A stretch of DNA of 64,000 nucleotides from Ardenticatenaceae bacterium (GCA_020634455.1 JACKBQ010000001.1:3162001-3226000); one strand, 5' to 3'; numbered from the stretch's first letter, positions 24,742 to 35,147 are shown. Numbers and translations are program-made. Notes: a model not told the origin generated them from the letters alone.

Positions 24742-26403
24742 ATGGCAACCCTTGCCCCAGATTTTAAGAACATCACAGATTCACTTTTACAGCAGATTAA
24801 GGATTTTGACCATCGGGTTGAAGCACGCAGTGTGGGAACGGTAACGGCCGTTTACGACGGTGTGGCTTTGGTAGATGGTTTGCGAGACGTAAAAGCCAGC
24901 GAACTTGTCGAATTCGAAAACGGCGTGGCTGGCCTGGCGCTTGACCTTCAAGACAAGGCCGTCGGTGTTGTGGTCATGGGTGACTACGCCGAAATTGAAG
25001 TAGGCGATGAAGTACGCGCCACTGGCCGTATTGCCTCCGTTCCAGTGGGCGAGGCCCTGATTGGTCGCGTGGTTGACCCCTTGGGCAACCCTGTGGATGG
25101 CAAAGGGCCACTCAATACCAACAAAATCCGCCCCATTCAACGTACAGCCCCCGGCGTAATTGAACGTAAAGGTGTAGATACCCCCGTGCAAACTGGCATC
25201 ATCTCCATTGATGCTATGTTCCCCATTGGTCGTGGCCAGCGCGAGTTGGTTATTGGTGACCGTCAAACAGGCAAAACCGCTATCTGTTTGGATACTATCA
25301 TCAACCAGAAGGGTGGCGACATGGTCTGCATTTACGTAGCCATTGGCCAGCGTGTGGGGCAGGTTGCGCAGGTTGTAGATACGCTGGAACGTTACGGGGC
25401 AATGGAATATACCACCGTCGTCGTTGCTGGTGCATCTGACCCGGCTCCGCTGCAATATTTTGCACCTTACACCGGCTGCACCATCGGCGAAGAGTTTATG
25501 GACAACGGTAAGGATGCCTTGGTCATCTACGACGACCTTTCCAAGCACGCCTGGGCGTATCGCCAGATGTCCCTGATTCTGCGCCGCCCGCCCGGCCGTG
25601 AAGCGTATCCAGGTGACATTTTCTCCCTGCATAGCACCCTACTGGAACGTGCCGTTCGTCTGCGCGACGAATGGATCATTGTGGAGAAAGGCACCGAAGT
25701 AACGGCCGAAACCAAAGGCGTAAACGGCGAAGTTTACTTTGGTAACCTGGAAGAAGAGCATTACGAAAAAGCGCTCAAAGAATTGGGCGACGATAAATAC
25801 GAAGTCGCCAAGGTTCCCGGTACGGGTGGTTCCTTAACCGCGCTGCCCATCATCGAGACGCTGTTGGGTGACGTATCGGCTTACATTCCCACCAACGTTA
25901 TTTCCATTACTGACGGTCAGATTTTCCTAGAAACAGACTTGTTCAACGCTGGTCAACGTCCAGCTATTAACACCGGTTTGTCCGTATCCCGTGTAGGTAG
26001 CGCTGCTCAGAAGCGGGCCATGAGTAAGGTGTCTGGTGGTTTGAAGTCTGACCTCTCCCAGTACCGCGAATTGGCCGCTTTTGCCCAGTTCGGTTCCGAT
26101 TTGGATGCCGCTACTCAGCGTCAGCTATCCCGTGGTGAGCGGCTGATGGAGCTTTTGAAGCAGCCACAGTACAGCCCGTGGCCCTTGGAGCATCAGATTG
26201 CGCTCATTTATGCTGGGTCTCGTGGTTTCCTGGATAAGGTTGCGGTGAAAGAAATCTCTCGGTGGGAGCGCGAATTTGTGCGCTACCTGGATACGGCACG
26301 TTCCGATGTGGTTGAGCCACTGAAGACAGGTGCCTGGACTGGCGAGATTGAGGCCAATCTGAAGCAGGCCATTGAGGATTTCAACGCCAACTGGACGAAT
26401 TAA
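24742..26403 (+). CDS. atpA: F1Fo ATP synthase subunit alpha
   Basis: A 553-aa alpha subunit of F1. The P-loop GDRQTGKT is at about residues 173-180, and the family signature near PAINTGLSVSRVGSAAQ is present. It is some 40 residues longer than usual. The extra length is an insert at about residues 311-361 between LLERAVRLRDE and GGSLTALPIIE, rich in Glu and Lys. An AGGAGG lies before the ATG. First gene of atpAGDC. The Fo genes and atpH (delta) are not upstream, where a GT-C gene points the other way. Confidence 0.97.
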   Translation: MATLAPDFKNITDSLLQQIKDFDHRVEARSVGTVTAVYDGVALVDGLRDVKASELVEFENGVAGLALDLQDKAVGVVVMGDYAEIEVGDEVRATGRIASVPVGEALIGRVVDPLGNPVDGKGPLNTNKIRPIQRTAPGVIERKGVDTPVQTGIISIDAMFPIGRGQRELVIGDRQTGKTAICLDTIINQKGGDMVCIYVAIGQRVGQVAQVVDTLERYGAMEYTTVVVAGASDPAPLQYFAPYTGCTIGEEFMDNGKDALVIYDDLSKHAWAYRQMSLILRRPPGREAYPGDIFSLHSTLLERAVRLRDEWIIVEKGTEVTAETKGVNGEVYFGNLEEEHYEKALKELGDDKYEVAKVPGTGGSLTALPIIETLLGDVSAYIPTNVISITDGQIFLETDLFNAGQRPAINTGLSVSRVGSAAQKRAMSKVSGGLKSDLSQYRELAAFAQFGSDLDAATQRQLSRGERLMELLKQPQYSPWPLEHQIALIYAGSRGFLDKVAVKEISRWEREFVRYLDTARSDVVEPLKTGAWTGEIEANLKQAIEDFNANWTN

Positions 26404-26419
26404 TTCATAGGAGAGATTT

Positions 26420-27328
26420 GTGGCTACCGAACGCGAGTTAAGCAAGCGTATTAAAAGTATCAAGAATATCTCTCAGGTGACGAGTGCGTTAGCGGCCGTT
26501 TCTGCATCCAAAGCGAACAAAGCCCAGCGTCAGGTGGAAGCCACGCGGGCGTACGCGGGTAAAGCGTTTGAAATTCTGAACAACTTGGCTTCGCAGCCTG
26601 GTGTTGGCGACAATGGGCACCCATTGCTGACGGCACGCCCGACCATCAACAAGATTTCCCTCATTTTGATGACTGGGAATCGTGGGTTGGCTGGTGCCTT
26701 TAATAGCAACATGGTTAGCTACGCAGAGCGGTTCCTGAAAGCGTGGAATGTGCCTGTCGAAATTATTGCGGTGGGTCGGAAAGGGCGCGATTTGATGATT
26801 CGGCGTGGCTATAACGTGGTCGCGTCCTTTGACAGCATTCCAGATTCTCCCTCGATTTTGGACGTGACGCCCATTTCCCAAATTGCCACGGACGACTTTT
26901 TATCTGGCAAGGTGGATCAGGTTTTTGTCGGGTATACCGATTTTATTAACCTGATTGCGAGACGGCCGTCTATCAAGCAGCTTCTTCCCCTTAAACCAAC
27001 CGACTTTAGTGACATGGCGGTGGCGGAATACGTGTCTAACGTGGACCTCACTGGCGTGTCCGACCGAGTCTATGGGTATGAGCCAGGGCCAGAAGCATTG
27101 CTGAATACCGTTGTGCCACGTTTTACCGACTTGCAGGTGTACCAGTCCGTTCTGGAATCGCAAGCAAGTGAGCACAGCGCCCGCTATGTGGCCATGAATA
27201 ACGCCACAGACAACGCGGCCGAACTGGTAGAGATATTGACATTAGAGCGCAATAAAGCGCGGCAAAGCAGCATTACCAGCGAGATTTTGGACATCGTGGG
27301 TGGTGCAGAAGCATTAGCACAAGGCTAG
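26420..27328 (+). CDS. atpG: F1Fo ATP synthase subunit gamma
   Basis: A 302-aa gamma subunit, the rotor shaft of F1. The N-terminal helix ELSKRIKSIKNISQVTSAL and the C-terminal helix (YVAMNNATDNAAELVEILTLERNKARQ, then ITSEILDIVGGAEAL) are the conserved coiled-coil parts; MTGNRGLAGAFNSN is the central signature. It starts with GTG 16 nt after atpA, with AGGAGA upstream. A perfect hairpin follows before atpD. Confidence 0.97.
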   Translation: MATERELSKRIKSIKNISQVTSALAAVSASKANKAQRQVEATRAYAGKAFEILNNLASQPGVGDNGHPLLTARPTINKISLILMTGNRGLAGAFNSNMVSYAERFLKAWNVPVEIIAVGRKGRDLMIRRGYNVVASFDSIPDSPSILDVTPISQIATDDFLSGKVDQVFVGYTDFINLIARRPSIKQLLPLKPTDFSDMAVAEYVSNVDLTGVSDRVYGYEPGPEALLNTVVPRFTDLQVYQSVLESQASEHSARYVAMNNATDNAAELVEILTLERNKARQSSITSEILDIVGGAEALAQG

Positions 27329-27336
27329 CAAGACAA

Positions 27337-27369
27337 AGAAGTTCAACTTCTCCGAGAAGTTGAACTTCT
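27337..27369 (+). repeat. Intercistronic hairpin between atpG and atpD
   Basis: A perfect 15-bp stem (AGAAGTTCAACTTCT) with a 3-nt loop CCG. No T-run follows. It may mark an mRNA processing or stability site that helps set the 3:1 ratio of beta to gamma. That role is inferred. Confidence 0.65.
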
Positions 27370-27391
27370 AATTACTTAGTTGGAGGATTAC

Positions 27392-28786
27392 ATGGCTACA
27401 GGCAAGATTTCTGCGATTCGCGGTGTGGTAGTAGATGTTGAGTTTGCAGAAGAAGATATTCCTGAAATTTATGAAGCCCTGAACGTGGCAGCGGATGCAG
27501 GACAGTTGGTTCTGGAAGTACAGCAGCATCTGGGTGGCGGTATGGTACGTACCGTGGCGATGGGTTCCACCGATGGTTTGCCGCGTGGGTTAGCAGTGGA
27601 AACGACAGGCGCTCCCATCAGTGTTCCTGTAGGCCCGGTGACACTCGGCCGTATTTTCGATGTAGTTGGCAACGCCATTGACGGACACCCAACGCCAGAA
27701 TCAGATGTTTACTATCCCATTCACCGGAATGCACCTGAATTTCAGGATCAAAGCACAACGATTGAAACCTTTGAGACTGGTATGAAGGTTATTGACCTCA
27801 TTGCCCCATTTATCAAGGGTGGCAAGACAGGCATCTATGGTGGCGCAGGCACTGGTAAAACCGTAACCATCGCCGAGCTCATTCGCTCGGTGGCTCGTGA
27901 ACATGAAGGTGTATCTGTGTTTGCAGGTGTAGGCGAGCGCACGCGTGAAGGAACCGACCTGTTCTACGAAATGCAGGAGTACGGTGTACAAGATTCTGTG
28001 GCCATGGTGTTTGGCCAGATGAACGAAACGCCTGGTGTGCGTTTGCGTGTAGCCCTCACTGGTCTGGCGATGGCGGAATTTTTCCGTGATGAGGGGCGTG
28101 ATGTACTGCTCTTCATTGATAACATTTATCGTTACGTTTTGGCCGGGTCTGAAATGTCCGCGTTGTTGGGGCGTATGCCTAGCGCTGTGGGTTACCAGCC
28201 CACGTTGGCGGCTGAGATGGGGGCGCTGCAAGAGCGCATTACCTCTACCAAGAAAGGCTCCATCACATCATTGCAAGCAATCTACGTACCGGCCGATGAC
28301 TACTCCGATCCGGCACCCGTGGTGACCTTCTCTCACATTGACGCCAGCTTGACGCTGGATCGTGGTGTGTTTGCCAAGGGTATTTTCCCGGCCGTAGACC
28401 CGCTGTCATCTTCCAGCCGTGCTTTGCAGCCCGATGTGGTTGGTGAAGAGCATTATCGTACCGCCCGCGAGGTGAAGCAGGTTTTGCAAACCTACAAGGA
28501 CCTTCAGGACATCATTGCTATTTTGGGTATCGATGAGTTAAGTGAAGACCAGAAATTGCTGGTAGCGCGTGCGCGTAAGATTGAGCGATTCCTGGGCCAG
28601 CCGATGTTTGTGGCTGAGAAGTTCCACGGTTTGAACGGGCAGTACGTACCGACTAAAGAAACGGTGCGTGGCTTCCGTGAAATTCTGGACGGTAAGCATG
28701 ATGATTTACCGGAACAGGCTTTCTACATGGTGGGTACCATTGACCAGGCTGTTGAGAAGGCAGAAAAGCTGCGCGCTACTGCGTAG
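27392..28786 (+). CDS. atpD: F1Fo ATP synthase subunit beta
   Basis: A 464-aa catalytic beta subunit. Walker A is GGAGTGKT near residue 150 (usually GGAGVGKT). The catalytic Glu is in GERTREGTD, Walker B is VLLFIDNIYRY, and the family signature is PSAVGYQPTLAAEMG. It binds and makes ATP at the alpha/beta interface. The ATG at 27392 follows TTGGAGG. No ACGGCCGT occurs in the gene, which fits strong sequence constraint. Confidence 0.97.
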   Translation: MATGKISAIRGVVVDVEFAEEDIPEIYEALNVAADAGQLVLEVQQHLGGGMVRTVAMGSTDGLPRGLAVETTGAPISVPVGPVTLGRIFDVVGNAIDGHPTPESDVYYPIHRNAPEFQDQSTTIETFETGMKVIDLIAPFIKGGKTGIYGGAGTGKTVTIAELIRSVAREHEGVSVFAGVGERTREGTDLFYEMQEYGVQDSVAMVFGQMNETPGVRLRVALTGLAMAEFFRDEGRDVLLFIDNIYRYVLAGSEMSALLGRMPSAVGYQPTLAAEMGALQERITSTKKGSITSLQAIYVPADDYSDPAPVVTFSHIDASLTLDRGVFAKGIFPAVDPLSSSSRALQPDVVGEEHYRTAREVKQVLQTYKDLQDIIAILGIDELSEDQKLLVARARKIERFLGQPMFVAEKFHGLNGQYVPTKETVRGFREILDGKHDDLPEQAFYMVGTIDQAVEKAEKLRATA

Positions 28787-28812
28787 GCGATATTGTTATA
28801 GATAAACATTGT

Positions 28813-28862
28813 AATCAGTAGCAGGTAGCCAACCACTGGTTACAGGCTACTGATTGTTTTTT
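28813..28862 (+). terminator. Attenuator-like hairpin between atpD and atpC
   Basis: Arms AATCAGTAGC and GCTACTGATT pair perfectly, with weaker inner pairing, and are followed by GTTTTTT. This resembles an intrinsic terminator, but atpC starts 12 nt later. Partial termination would lower epsilon and MreB relative to beta. Confidence 0.6.
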
Positions 28863-28873
28863 GAGGTGGATCA

Positions 28874-29341
28874 ATGCCAATTCAATGTGATATTGTGACA
28901 CAGGAACGGACTGTATTTAGCCAAGAGGTGGCATCTATTTCTTTACCGGGCACGGAAGGGCGTATGGGCGTTTTGCCTAATCATTCGGCTTTGTTAACCA
29001 CACTGGCTTTTGGTGATGTGTGGGTGCGTCATGTGGATGGCGAGGAAGAGCATTTTGCCATTGGTGGTGGATATGCAGAAGTGCAGCCGGATAAGGTGAT
29101 TGTTTTGGCCGATTCGGCCGAACAGGCAGAAGAAATTGATCTGGAGCGGGCTGAGCGGGCACGTGAGCGTGCAGAGCAAGCGATGAAAGAGGGTGTGGTG
29201 GATGACCCGGATCGGTATGCTCAGATTCAGGCATCGTTGATGCGGGCGCAAATTCGTTTGGATGTGGGTCGGCGTCATGCTGGTCGTCGCCGTCGTGAGA
29301 TGACGTCGGGTGCGGTTCCTGCCCACCAGGATGAAAACTAG
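28874..29341 (+). CDS. atpC: F1Fo ATP synthase subunit epsilon
   Basis: A 155-aa epsilon subunit. The N-terminal beta-sandwich shows GTEGRMGVLPNHSALLTTL and the later FAIGGGYAEVQPDKVIVLAD. A C-terminal helical hairpin rich in Glu, Arg and Ala follows. An extra 15-20 basic residues (GRRHAGRRRREM) extend the tail. It regulates ATP hydrolysis and couples F1 to the c-ring. The stop is 2 nt before the mreB start. Confidence 0.95.
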   Translation: MPIQCDIVTQERTVFSQEVASISLPGTEGRMGVLPNHSALLTTLAFGDVWVRHVDGEEEHFAIGGGYAEVQPDKVIVLADSAEQAEEIDLERAERARERAEQAMKEGVVDDPDRYAQIQASLMRAQIRLDVGRRHAGRRRREMTSGAVPAHQDEN

Positions 29342-29343
29342 CT

Positions 29344-30360
29344 GTGGCTATTTTTACGCCGTATGTGGCCATTGATTTGGGCACGGTGAATGTGCTGGTG
29401 CATGATCAAGGGCGTGGGGTTGTTCTCCAGGAGCCTTCGGTTGTGGCGATCCAGGAGCATGAGAACAAAACGACGATTGTAGAGGTGGGACGTGCGGCGA
29501 AGGAGATGTACGGCCGTACGCCCGAAACAATCGAAGTGATACGGCCGTTACGCGATGGTGTCATTGCTGATTACTTTGTCACTAAGGGAATGCTGGAATA
29601 TTTCATTGGCAAGGTAGCTGGGCGGTTGCGCCTGCGCAAACCTGTTGTGATGATCAGTGTGCCGTACGGGGTGACGAGCGTAGAGCGTCGCGCCGTGAAA
29701 GAAGCGGCCCTGGCGGCTGGGGCGCGCGATCCCGTGCACCTTATTCCAGAACCATTGGCTGCGGCTATTGGTGCAGGTTTACCCATTGGGACACCCACCG
29801 GTAATATGATCATTGATATGGGCGGGGGGTCAACAGAAGCGGCCGTTGTCTCCATGAATGGTATCGTCTGCGCTGAGTCCGTTCGCGTAGGTGGTGTACA
29901 TCTAGATGAAGCCATCATCAACTACATCCGCAAAAAATACAATCTGGTCATTGGCGAGCCTACCGCTGAAGCGATCAAAATAAAGATTGGTTCCGCTATT
30001 GATCTGGACGATCAACTCGACATGCAGGTGCAGGGGCGTGACCAGGTTGCTGGCCTACCCAAAACAATCACAATCACTTCAAGTGAAGTAGTCGAAGCTA
30101 TCTCTGAACCGCTAGCCGCCATTGTGAATGTTGTGCGCGCTGTTTTAGCGAAAACTCCGCCAGAACTTTCATCAGACATTATTGACCGGGGCATGGCGTT
30201 GGCAGGTGGTACTGCGCTGCTGCGCGAGATAGACACCTTGCTCACAAGAGAAACTGGTGTGCCAGCTTATGTAGCCGATAATCCCATCGCCTGTACAGCT
30301 TTGGGCGCAGGCAAAGCATTGCGTGAATTACCCATCCTTCAACGCAGCGTTGAACTTTAG
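29344..30360 (+). CDS. mreB: Rod shape-determining protein MreB
   Basis: A 338-aa bacterial actin. The phosphate-1 loop is AIDLGTVNVLVH, phosphate-2 is IIDMGGGSTEAAVVS, and the adenosine motif is GMALAGGTALLREIDTLL. It polymerises under the membrane and guides wall synthesis in elongated cells. It begins with GTG 2 nt after atpC, so it appears to be the last gene of the atp operon, and ends at a strong bidirectional terminator. No mreC, mreD or rodA follows, which is unusual. Confidence 0.96.
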   Translation: MAIFTPYVAIDLGTVNVLVHDQGRGVVLQEPSVVAIQEHENKTTIVEVGRAAKEMYGRTPETIEVIRPLRDGVIADYFVTKGMLEYFIGKVAGRLRLRKPVVMISVPYGVTSVERRAVKEAALAAGARDPVHLIPEPLAAAIGAGLPIGTPTGNMIIDMGGGSTEAAVVSMNGIVCAESVRVGGVHLDEAIINYIRKKYNLVIGEPTAEAIKIKIGSAIDLDDQLDMQVQGRDQVAGLPKTITITSSEVVEAISEPLAAIVNVVRAVLAKTPPELSSDIIDRGMALAGGTALLREIDTLLTRETGVPAYVADNPIACTALGAGKALRELPILQRSVEL

Positions 30361-30390
30361 CCTGACTATGTTTGATGGGAATATGAAAAT

Positions 30391-30425
30391 AAAAAAGCCC
30401 TGGTTGAATGCCAGGGCTTTTTATA
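30391..30425. terminator. Bidirectional intrinsic terminator between mreB and rex
   Basis: AAAAAAGCCCTGG, loop TTGAATG, then CCAGGGCTTTTT: a GC-rich 7-bp stem with A and T flanks, which ends both the plus-strand atp-mreB and the minus-strand rex transcripts. Confidence 0.9.
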
Positions 30426-30439
30426 TTTTGAGTGTGTGA

Positions 30440-31057
30440 CTACAAATAATAAGTCATGCGCTGTAGTTGGATAACCGGATCGCTGTAGCTGATTTCTACA
30501 CCAGCAGGAACGGCTAAATGAATGGGTGCATAGCTCAGGATTGAGCGCACCCCAACAGCAACGAGCCGGTCGGTAATTTCTTGCGCGTGACTGGCAGGTA
30601 CAACGATGATTGCAACCTTTACATTATTTTCAGCAATAACTTTCTCAAGGTTTGCGACGTCCAATACAACAAGCTGATCCATTTGCTGGCCGATTTTTTC
30701 AGGGTCGCTGTCAAAAATCCAGGAAATGCGGAAGCCGCGATGCTCAAACCCGTGGTAATGAGCCAGAGCGTGCCCCAAATAACCAGCACCGACGACGGCA
30801 ACATGCCACTCTTGTGAGAGTTGCAAAATTTCACGTAGCTGAGTGACCAAATAATTGATGTGGTAGCCAGTTCCCTGCTTGCCAAACTCGCCAAAATGTG
30901 ACAAATCTTTGCGGATCTGGGCGGAGCTAATGCCCAATCGCTTCCCTAATTCATGGGACGAAGTATTAATTTTGCCTTCGTCTTCGGCTAGTCGAATGAG
31001 TTCGCGCAAGTAGATGGGTAAACGGCCAATGACAATGTCCGGTATTTCCCTTGTCAC
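30440..31057 (-). CDS. rex: Redox-sensing transcriptional repressor Rex
   Basis: A 205-aa Rex. An N-terminal winged helix (about 1-80, IVIGRLPIYLRELIRLAE then SSAQIRKDLSHFGEFGKQGTGY) precedes a Rossmann domain (VVGAGYLGHALAHY near residue 90, then IFDSDPEKIG). It binds operators when NADH is low and releases them when NADH rises. An imperfect Rex-like palindrome lies 82-99 nt upstream, suggesting autoregulation. It is convergent with mreB. Confidence 0.96.
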   Translation of the reverse strand: MTREIPDIVIGRLPIYLRELIRLAEDEGKINTSSHELGKRLGISSAQIRKDLSHFGEFGKQGTGYHINYLVTQLREILQLSQEWHVAVVGAGYLGHALAHYHGFEHRGFRISWIFDSDPEKIGQQMDQLVVLDVANLEKVIAENNVKVAIIVVPASHAQEITDRLVAVGVRSILSYAPIHLAVPAGVEISYSDPVIQLQRMTYYL

Positions 31058-31441
31058 AGCGTCTGTTCCTTGAGTGCTTACAGCTGATCTGTAAGTAAAG
31101 ATATGGAGAATTGCCTGATAGAAAGATAAAAAACCTATTCGTGTAAGTTTTCACAATTTTAACATAAGAAAAAATGCATAGCAACCGAAGGTAGTTTACC
31201 TAAAAAATGAATATTTGATGGGTACACTACGCAAATTTTTTCTGTTTCGTATAATTTCATTGGGTCGCTTGCAAAGGTTTTGCCCAAGTATACGGCCGTT
31301 TAGCAAGTGGCATTTTCAACATTTAGTGCCCAATCGCAAATAAAATGTGGGATTGGCGAATGGGCTTAAAGTAGCCGTTCGGTTCGTAAACTGCTAAGTT
31401 AATTCTGAACGGCTACTTAGTTTAGGAATGGTTAGTAAAAA
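31058..31441. promoter_or_regulatory. Divergent region between rex and the MacAB-like operon
   Basis: No gene in 384 nt. It contains a Rex-like site TCGTGTAAGTTTTCACAA (31139-31156; right half perfect, left half 4 of 6), an ACGGCCGT near 31293, and a 12-bp perfect inverted repeat AAGTAGCCGTTC (31369-31380) with GAACGGCTACTT (31407-31418) right before the adaptor gene. The latter could be an operator or a leader hairpin. Confidence 0.5.
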
Positions 31442-32986
31442 ATGCGCAGGATTGGAATTATTGTTGGCGTGATTGTACTGGCGGCCATAATTTTTTTTGT
31501 GGTTCGCCAACAGCAGCAGGCAGCGGAAGATGCGCAGCCTGAGATTTTACGGGAAGCGACGGTTGAACGTGGTGAAGTGACAGCTACGGTGAATGCAGTC
31601 GGTTCGATTGAGCCAGAAGCGTTGGTGTCGTTGACGTTTGGCCTGGGAGGCACCATTCAACAGGTGAACGTGGTGCGGGGGCAGACGGTGGCGGTGGGCG
31701 ATGTGCTGGCTACGCTGAACACGGATGAGCTGGCGCTGGCGGTGCAGCAGGCGGAGGATGCTTTGCGCATTCAGGAGCTATCGCTGCAACAGCGACTGGA
31801 CGCAGAACCGTCGGCGGCGACGCTGGCCAGCTCTGAAGCAGACATTGCGGCGGCGGAGGCGAATGTGGCGGTGGCTCAGGCAAATCTGGCGTCGGCGGAA
31901 GCGGCCGTTTTGCAAGCCAATGCCCAAAAAGCCCAATTGCTGGCCGGAGCCACGCCGGGTCAAATTGCTCAGGCTCAGGCAAATCTGGCTGCTGCCGAAT
32001 TGGCGCAGAAAAATGCTCAGGATGCCTACAACAAAACAACTGAATGTTTCACTGGCCCAACGGGTAGTGAAGTGTGCCCTGGTTTGGGTGCGCCAGAGGA
32101 GGCAGCGCGGGCGGCGCTGGCCAATGCCAATGCATCGCTGGCGGCGGCCCAGGCTTCGCTGACGGATGTGCAAACGGCCGCTCGTCCCGCAGACATCCAG
32201 TTAGCCGATGCGGCGATTGCCAATGCCCAGGCGGGGGTGCAGGCGGCGCAGGGCAACGTGCAGGCCGCCGAGGCGAATCTGGCGCGGGCGCAGGCGGCGT
32301 ATGATCGTTTGCTGGAGCCGCCGAGCGAGAGTGAGATTGCCGTGCTGGAGGCGCAGGTGGCGGCTGCCCAGACCAATCTGGAATTGGCGCAGCTGCGGCT
32401 GGCGCAGTCCCAAATTGTGGCACCCATTGCGGGCACGGTGGCTAATGTGATTATCAACGCGGGTGAATTGGCTTCGCCGGGGGCACCGGCCATCAGTGTG
32501 GTGAATGAGGAGGCGTTTCACATCACGGTGAGTGTGGATGAGATTGATATTGATGAGATTGCCTTGGGGCAGTCGGTTGAGGTGAGTGTGGATGCGCTGT
32601 CGGATACGGCCGTTTCTGGCAGCATCACCGAAATTGCCCCCACTTCAGCCAGCTCTGGCGGCGTGGTGACCTATTTGGTGACGATCAACATTGATACGGC
32701 ACAGGAGATTGATTTGCGGCCGGGCATGAGCGCTAGCGCCTCGATTGTGGTGGATGAGGTGGCCGATGTGCTGACCGTGCCCAACTGGGCGATCCGCCTG
32801 AACCGGGAGACGGGCGAGGCGTTTGTGAATGTGCTGCAAACTGGGGGCACCATCGAAGAGGTGGTGGTGGAAACGGGGTTGCGCAATGAGCAGTTTAGCG
32901 AGGTGCTGGCAGGCCTTAGCGCGGGCGACACGGTGGTGCTGACCAACGACCGCGAAGGGTTCAATATCTTCGGGTCGGAAGAATGA
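31442..32986 (+). CDS. MacA/HlyD-like periplasmic adaptor of an ABC exporter
   Basis: A 514-aa membrane-fusion protein. One N-terminal membrane helix (IGIIVGVIVLAAIIFFVV) is followed by a biotinyl-lipoyl-like half (LTFGLGGTIQQVNVVRGQTV), a very long Ala/Gln-rich coiled coil (about residues 100-330, heavily repeated AQANLAAAE units), the second lipoyl half (QSQIVAPIAGTVANVI) and beta-barrel parts. It would link the MacB-type permeases encoded downstream to export of a drug, peptide or lipid. No RBS is obvious. In a presumably monoderm-like Chloroflexota envelope its partner outside is unknown. Confidence 0.88.
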   Translation: MRRIGIIVGVIVLAAIIFFVVRQQQQAAEDAQPEILREATVERGEVTATVNAVGSIEPEALVSLTFGLGGTIQQVNVVRGQTVAVGDVLATLNTDELALAVQQAEDALRIQELSLQQRLDAEPSAATLASSEADIAAAEANVAVAQANLASAEAAVLQANAQKAQLLAGATPGQIAQAQANLAAAELAQKNAQDAYNKTTECFTGPTGSEVCPGLGAPEEAARAALANANASLAAAQASLTDVQTAARPADIQLADAAIANAQAGVQAAQGNVQAAEANLARAQAAYDRLLEPPSESEIAVLEAQVAAAQTNLELAQLRLAQSQIVAPIAGTVANVIINAGELASPGAPAISVVNEEAFHITVSVDEIDIDEIALGQSVEVSVDALSDTAVSGSITEIAPTSASSGGVVTYLVTINIDTAQEIDLRPGMSASASIVVDEVADVLTVPNWAIRLNRETGEAFVNVLQTGGTIEEVVVETGLRNEQFSEVLAGLSAGDTVVLTNDREGFNIFGSEE

Positions 32987-32993
32987 TTTTTGG

Positions 32994-33051
32994 CCACAGA
33001 GGGCACAGAGAAAAAAGAGAAAAATCTCTAAAACCTCTGTGCCCTCTGTGG
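32994..33051. repeat. CACAGAGG-type inverted repeat
   Basis: CCACAGAGGGCACAGAG and CTCTGTGCCCTCTGTGG form a 17-bp hairpin with an A/T-rich loop between the adaptor and ATPase genes. It is a sequence variant of the CACAGATT family. Confidence 0.7.
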
Positions 33052-33067
33052 TAAATTAAGGTTAAAC

Positions 33068-33817
33068 ATGAACGAAAACGGCCGTAAATCTGTCATCACC
33101 ATTCAAGGCATGACCAAAGTTTACACGATGGGCGAGCACCAGGTGCGGGCGCTCAACGGGGTGACGCTTTCCATTTACGAAGGCGAATTTTTGTCCATTA
33201 TGGGGCCGTCTGGTTCCGGTAAATCTACTATGATGAACATGCTGGGGGCGCTAGACAAGCCGACCAGTGGCACTTACCTGCTGGATGGCACCGACGTGAG
33301 TAATCTGACCGAAGATGATCTGGCGGACGTGCGCAATCGCAAGATTGGGTTTGTGTTCCAGAGCTTCAACTTGCTGCCGCGAACGGCCGCTTTGCAACAG
33401 GTAGAATTGCCTCTCATTTACGCTGGCAAGCGACAACGCGCCCAAAAAGCGGCCGAAGCGCTGCAAATGGTTGGTCTTGGTGACCGGCTGGACCACAAAC
33501 CGAGCGAGCTGTCGGGTGGGCAGCAGCAGCGGGTGGCCATCGCGCGGGCCCTGGTGAATGAACCAGCCATCATCTTGGCCGACGAGCCGACGGGCAACCT
33601 GGACAGCAAATCGGGCACGGAGGTGATGCAGATTTTCCAGCAGCTTAACCGTGAGCGGGGTATCACCGTGGTGTTTGTGACGCACGATCCGTGGATTGCC
33701 CGCCACACGGGCCGGGTGGTGACGCTGGCCGATGGCTTGATTGTGCGGGATGAGACGATTGATGATCCATTGGTGGCTGGGGCGACGGAACGGCCGTCTG
33801 ATGCCTTGCTTCAGTGA
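33068..33817 (+). CDS. MacB/LolD-like ABC transporter ATP-binding protein
   Basis: A 249-aa ATPase. Walker A is GPSGSGKST, the Q-loop is VFQSFNLLPRTAALQQVELPLIYA (typical of the MacB/LolD group), the signature is LSGGQQQRVAIARALV, and Walker B is IILADEPTGNLD. It powers the two FtsX-type permeases encoded next. Starts 81 nt after the adaptor gene, with an intergenic hairpin between. Confidence 0.95.
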   Translation: MNENGRKSVITIQGMTKVYTMGEHQVRALNGVTLSIYEGEFLSIMGPSGSGKSTMMNMLGALDKPTSGTYLLDGTDVSNLTEDDLADVRNRKIGFVFQSFNLLPRTAALQQVELPLIYAGKRQRAQKAAEALQMVGLGDRLDHKPSELSGGQQQRVAIARALVNEPAIILADEPTGNLDSKSGTEVMQIFQQLNRERGITVVFVTHDPWIARHTGRVVTLADGLIVRDETIDDPLVAGATERPSDALLQ

Positions 33818-33897
33818 TCAGGTATTCAGGTGTTTAGGTTGCCACGTGAGCACATGCAAACTTGAACACTTGAACACATGCAAACTTGCAAACATTT

Positions 33898-35142
<1,245 letters not shown>

Positions 35143-35147
35143 ACTGG

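Noticed and set aside
26489..26881. Long minus-strand open frames opposite atpA, atpG, argS, A2M and korA
   Set aside because: They overlap strongly supported genes, lack ribosome-binding sites, and read as low-complexity His/Gly/Arg-rich shadows.
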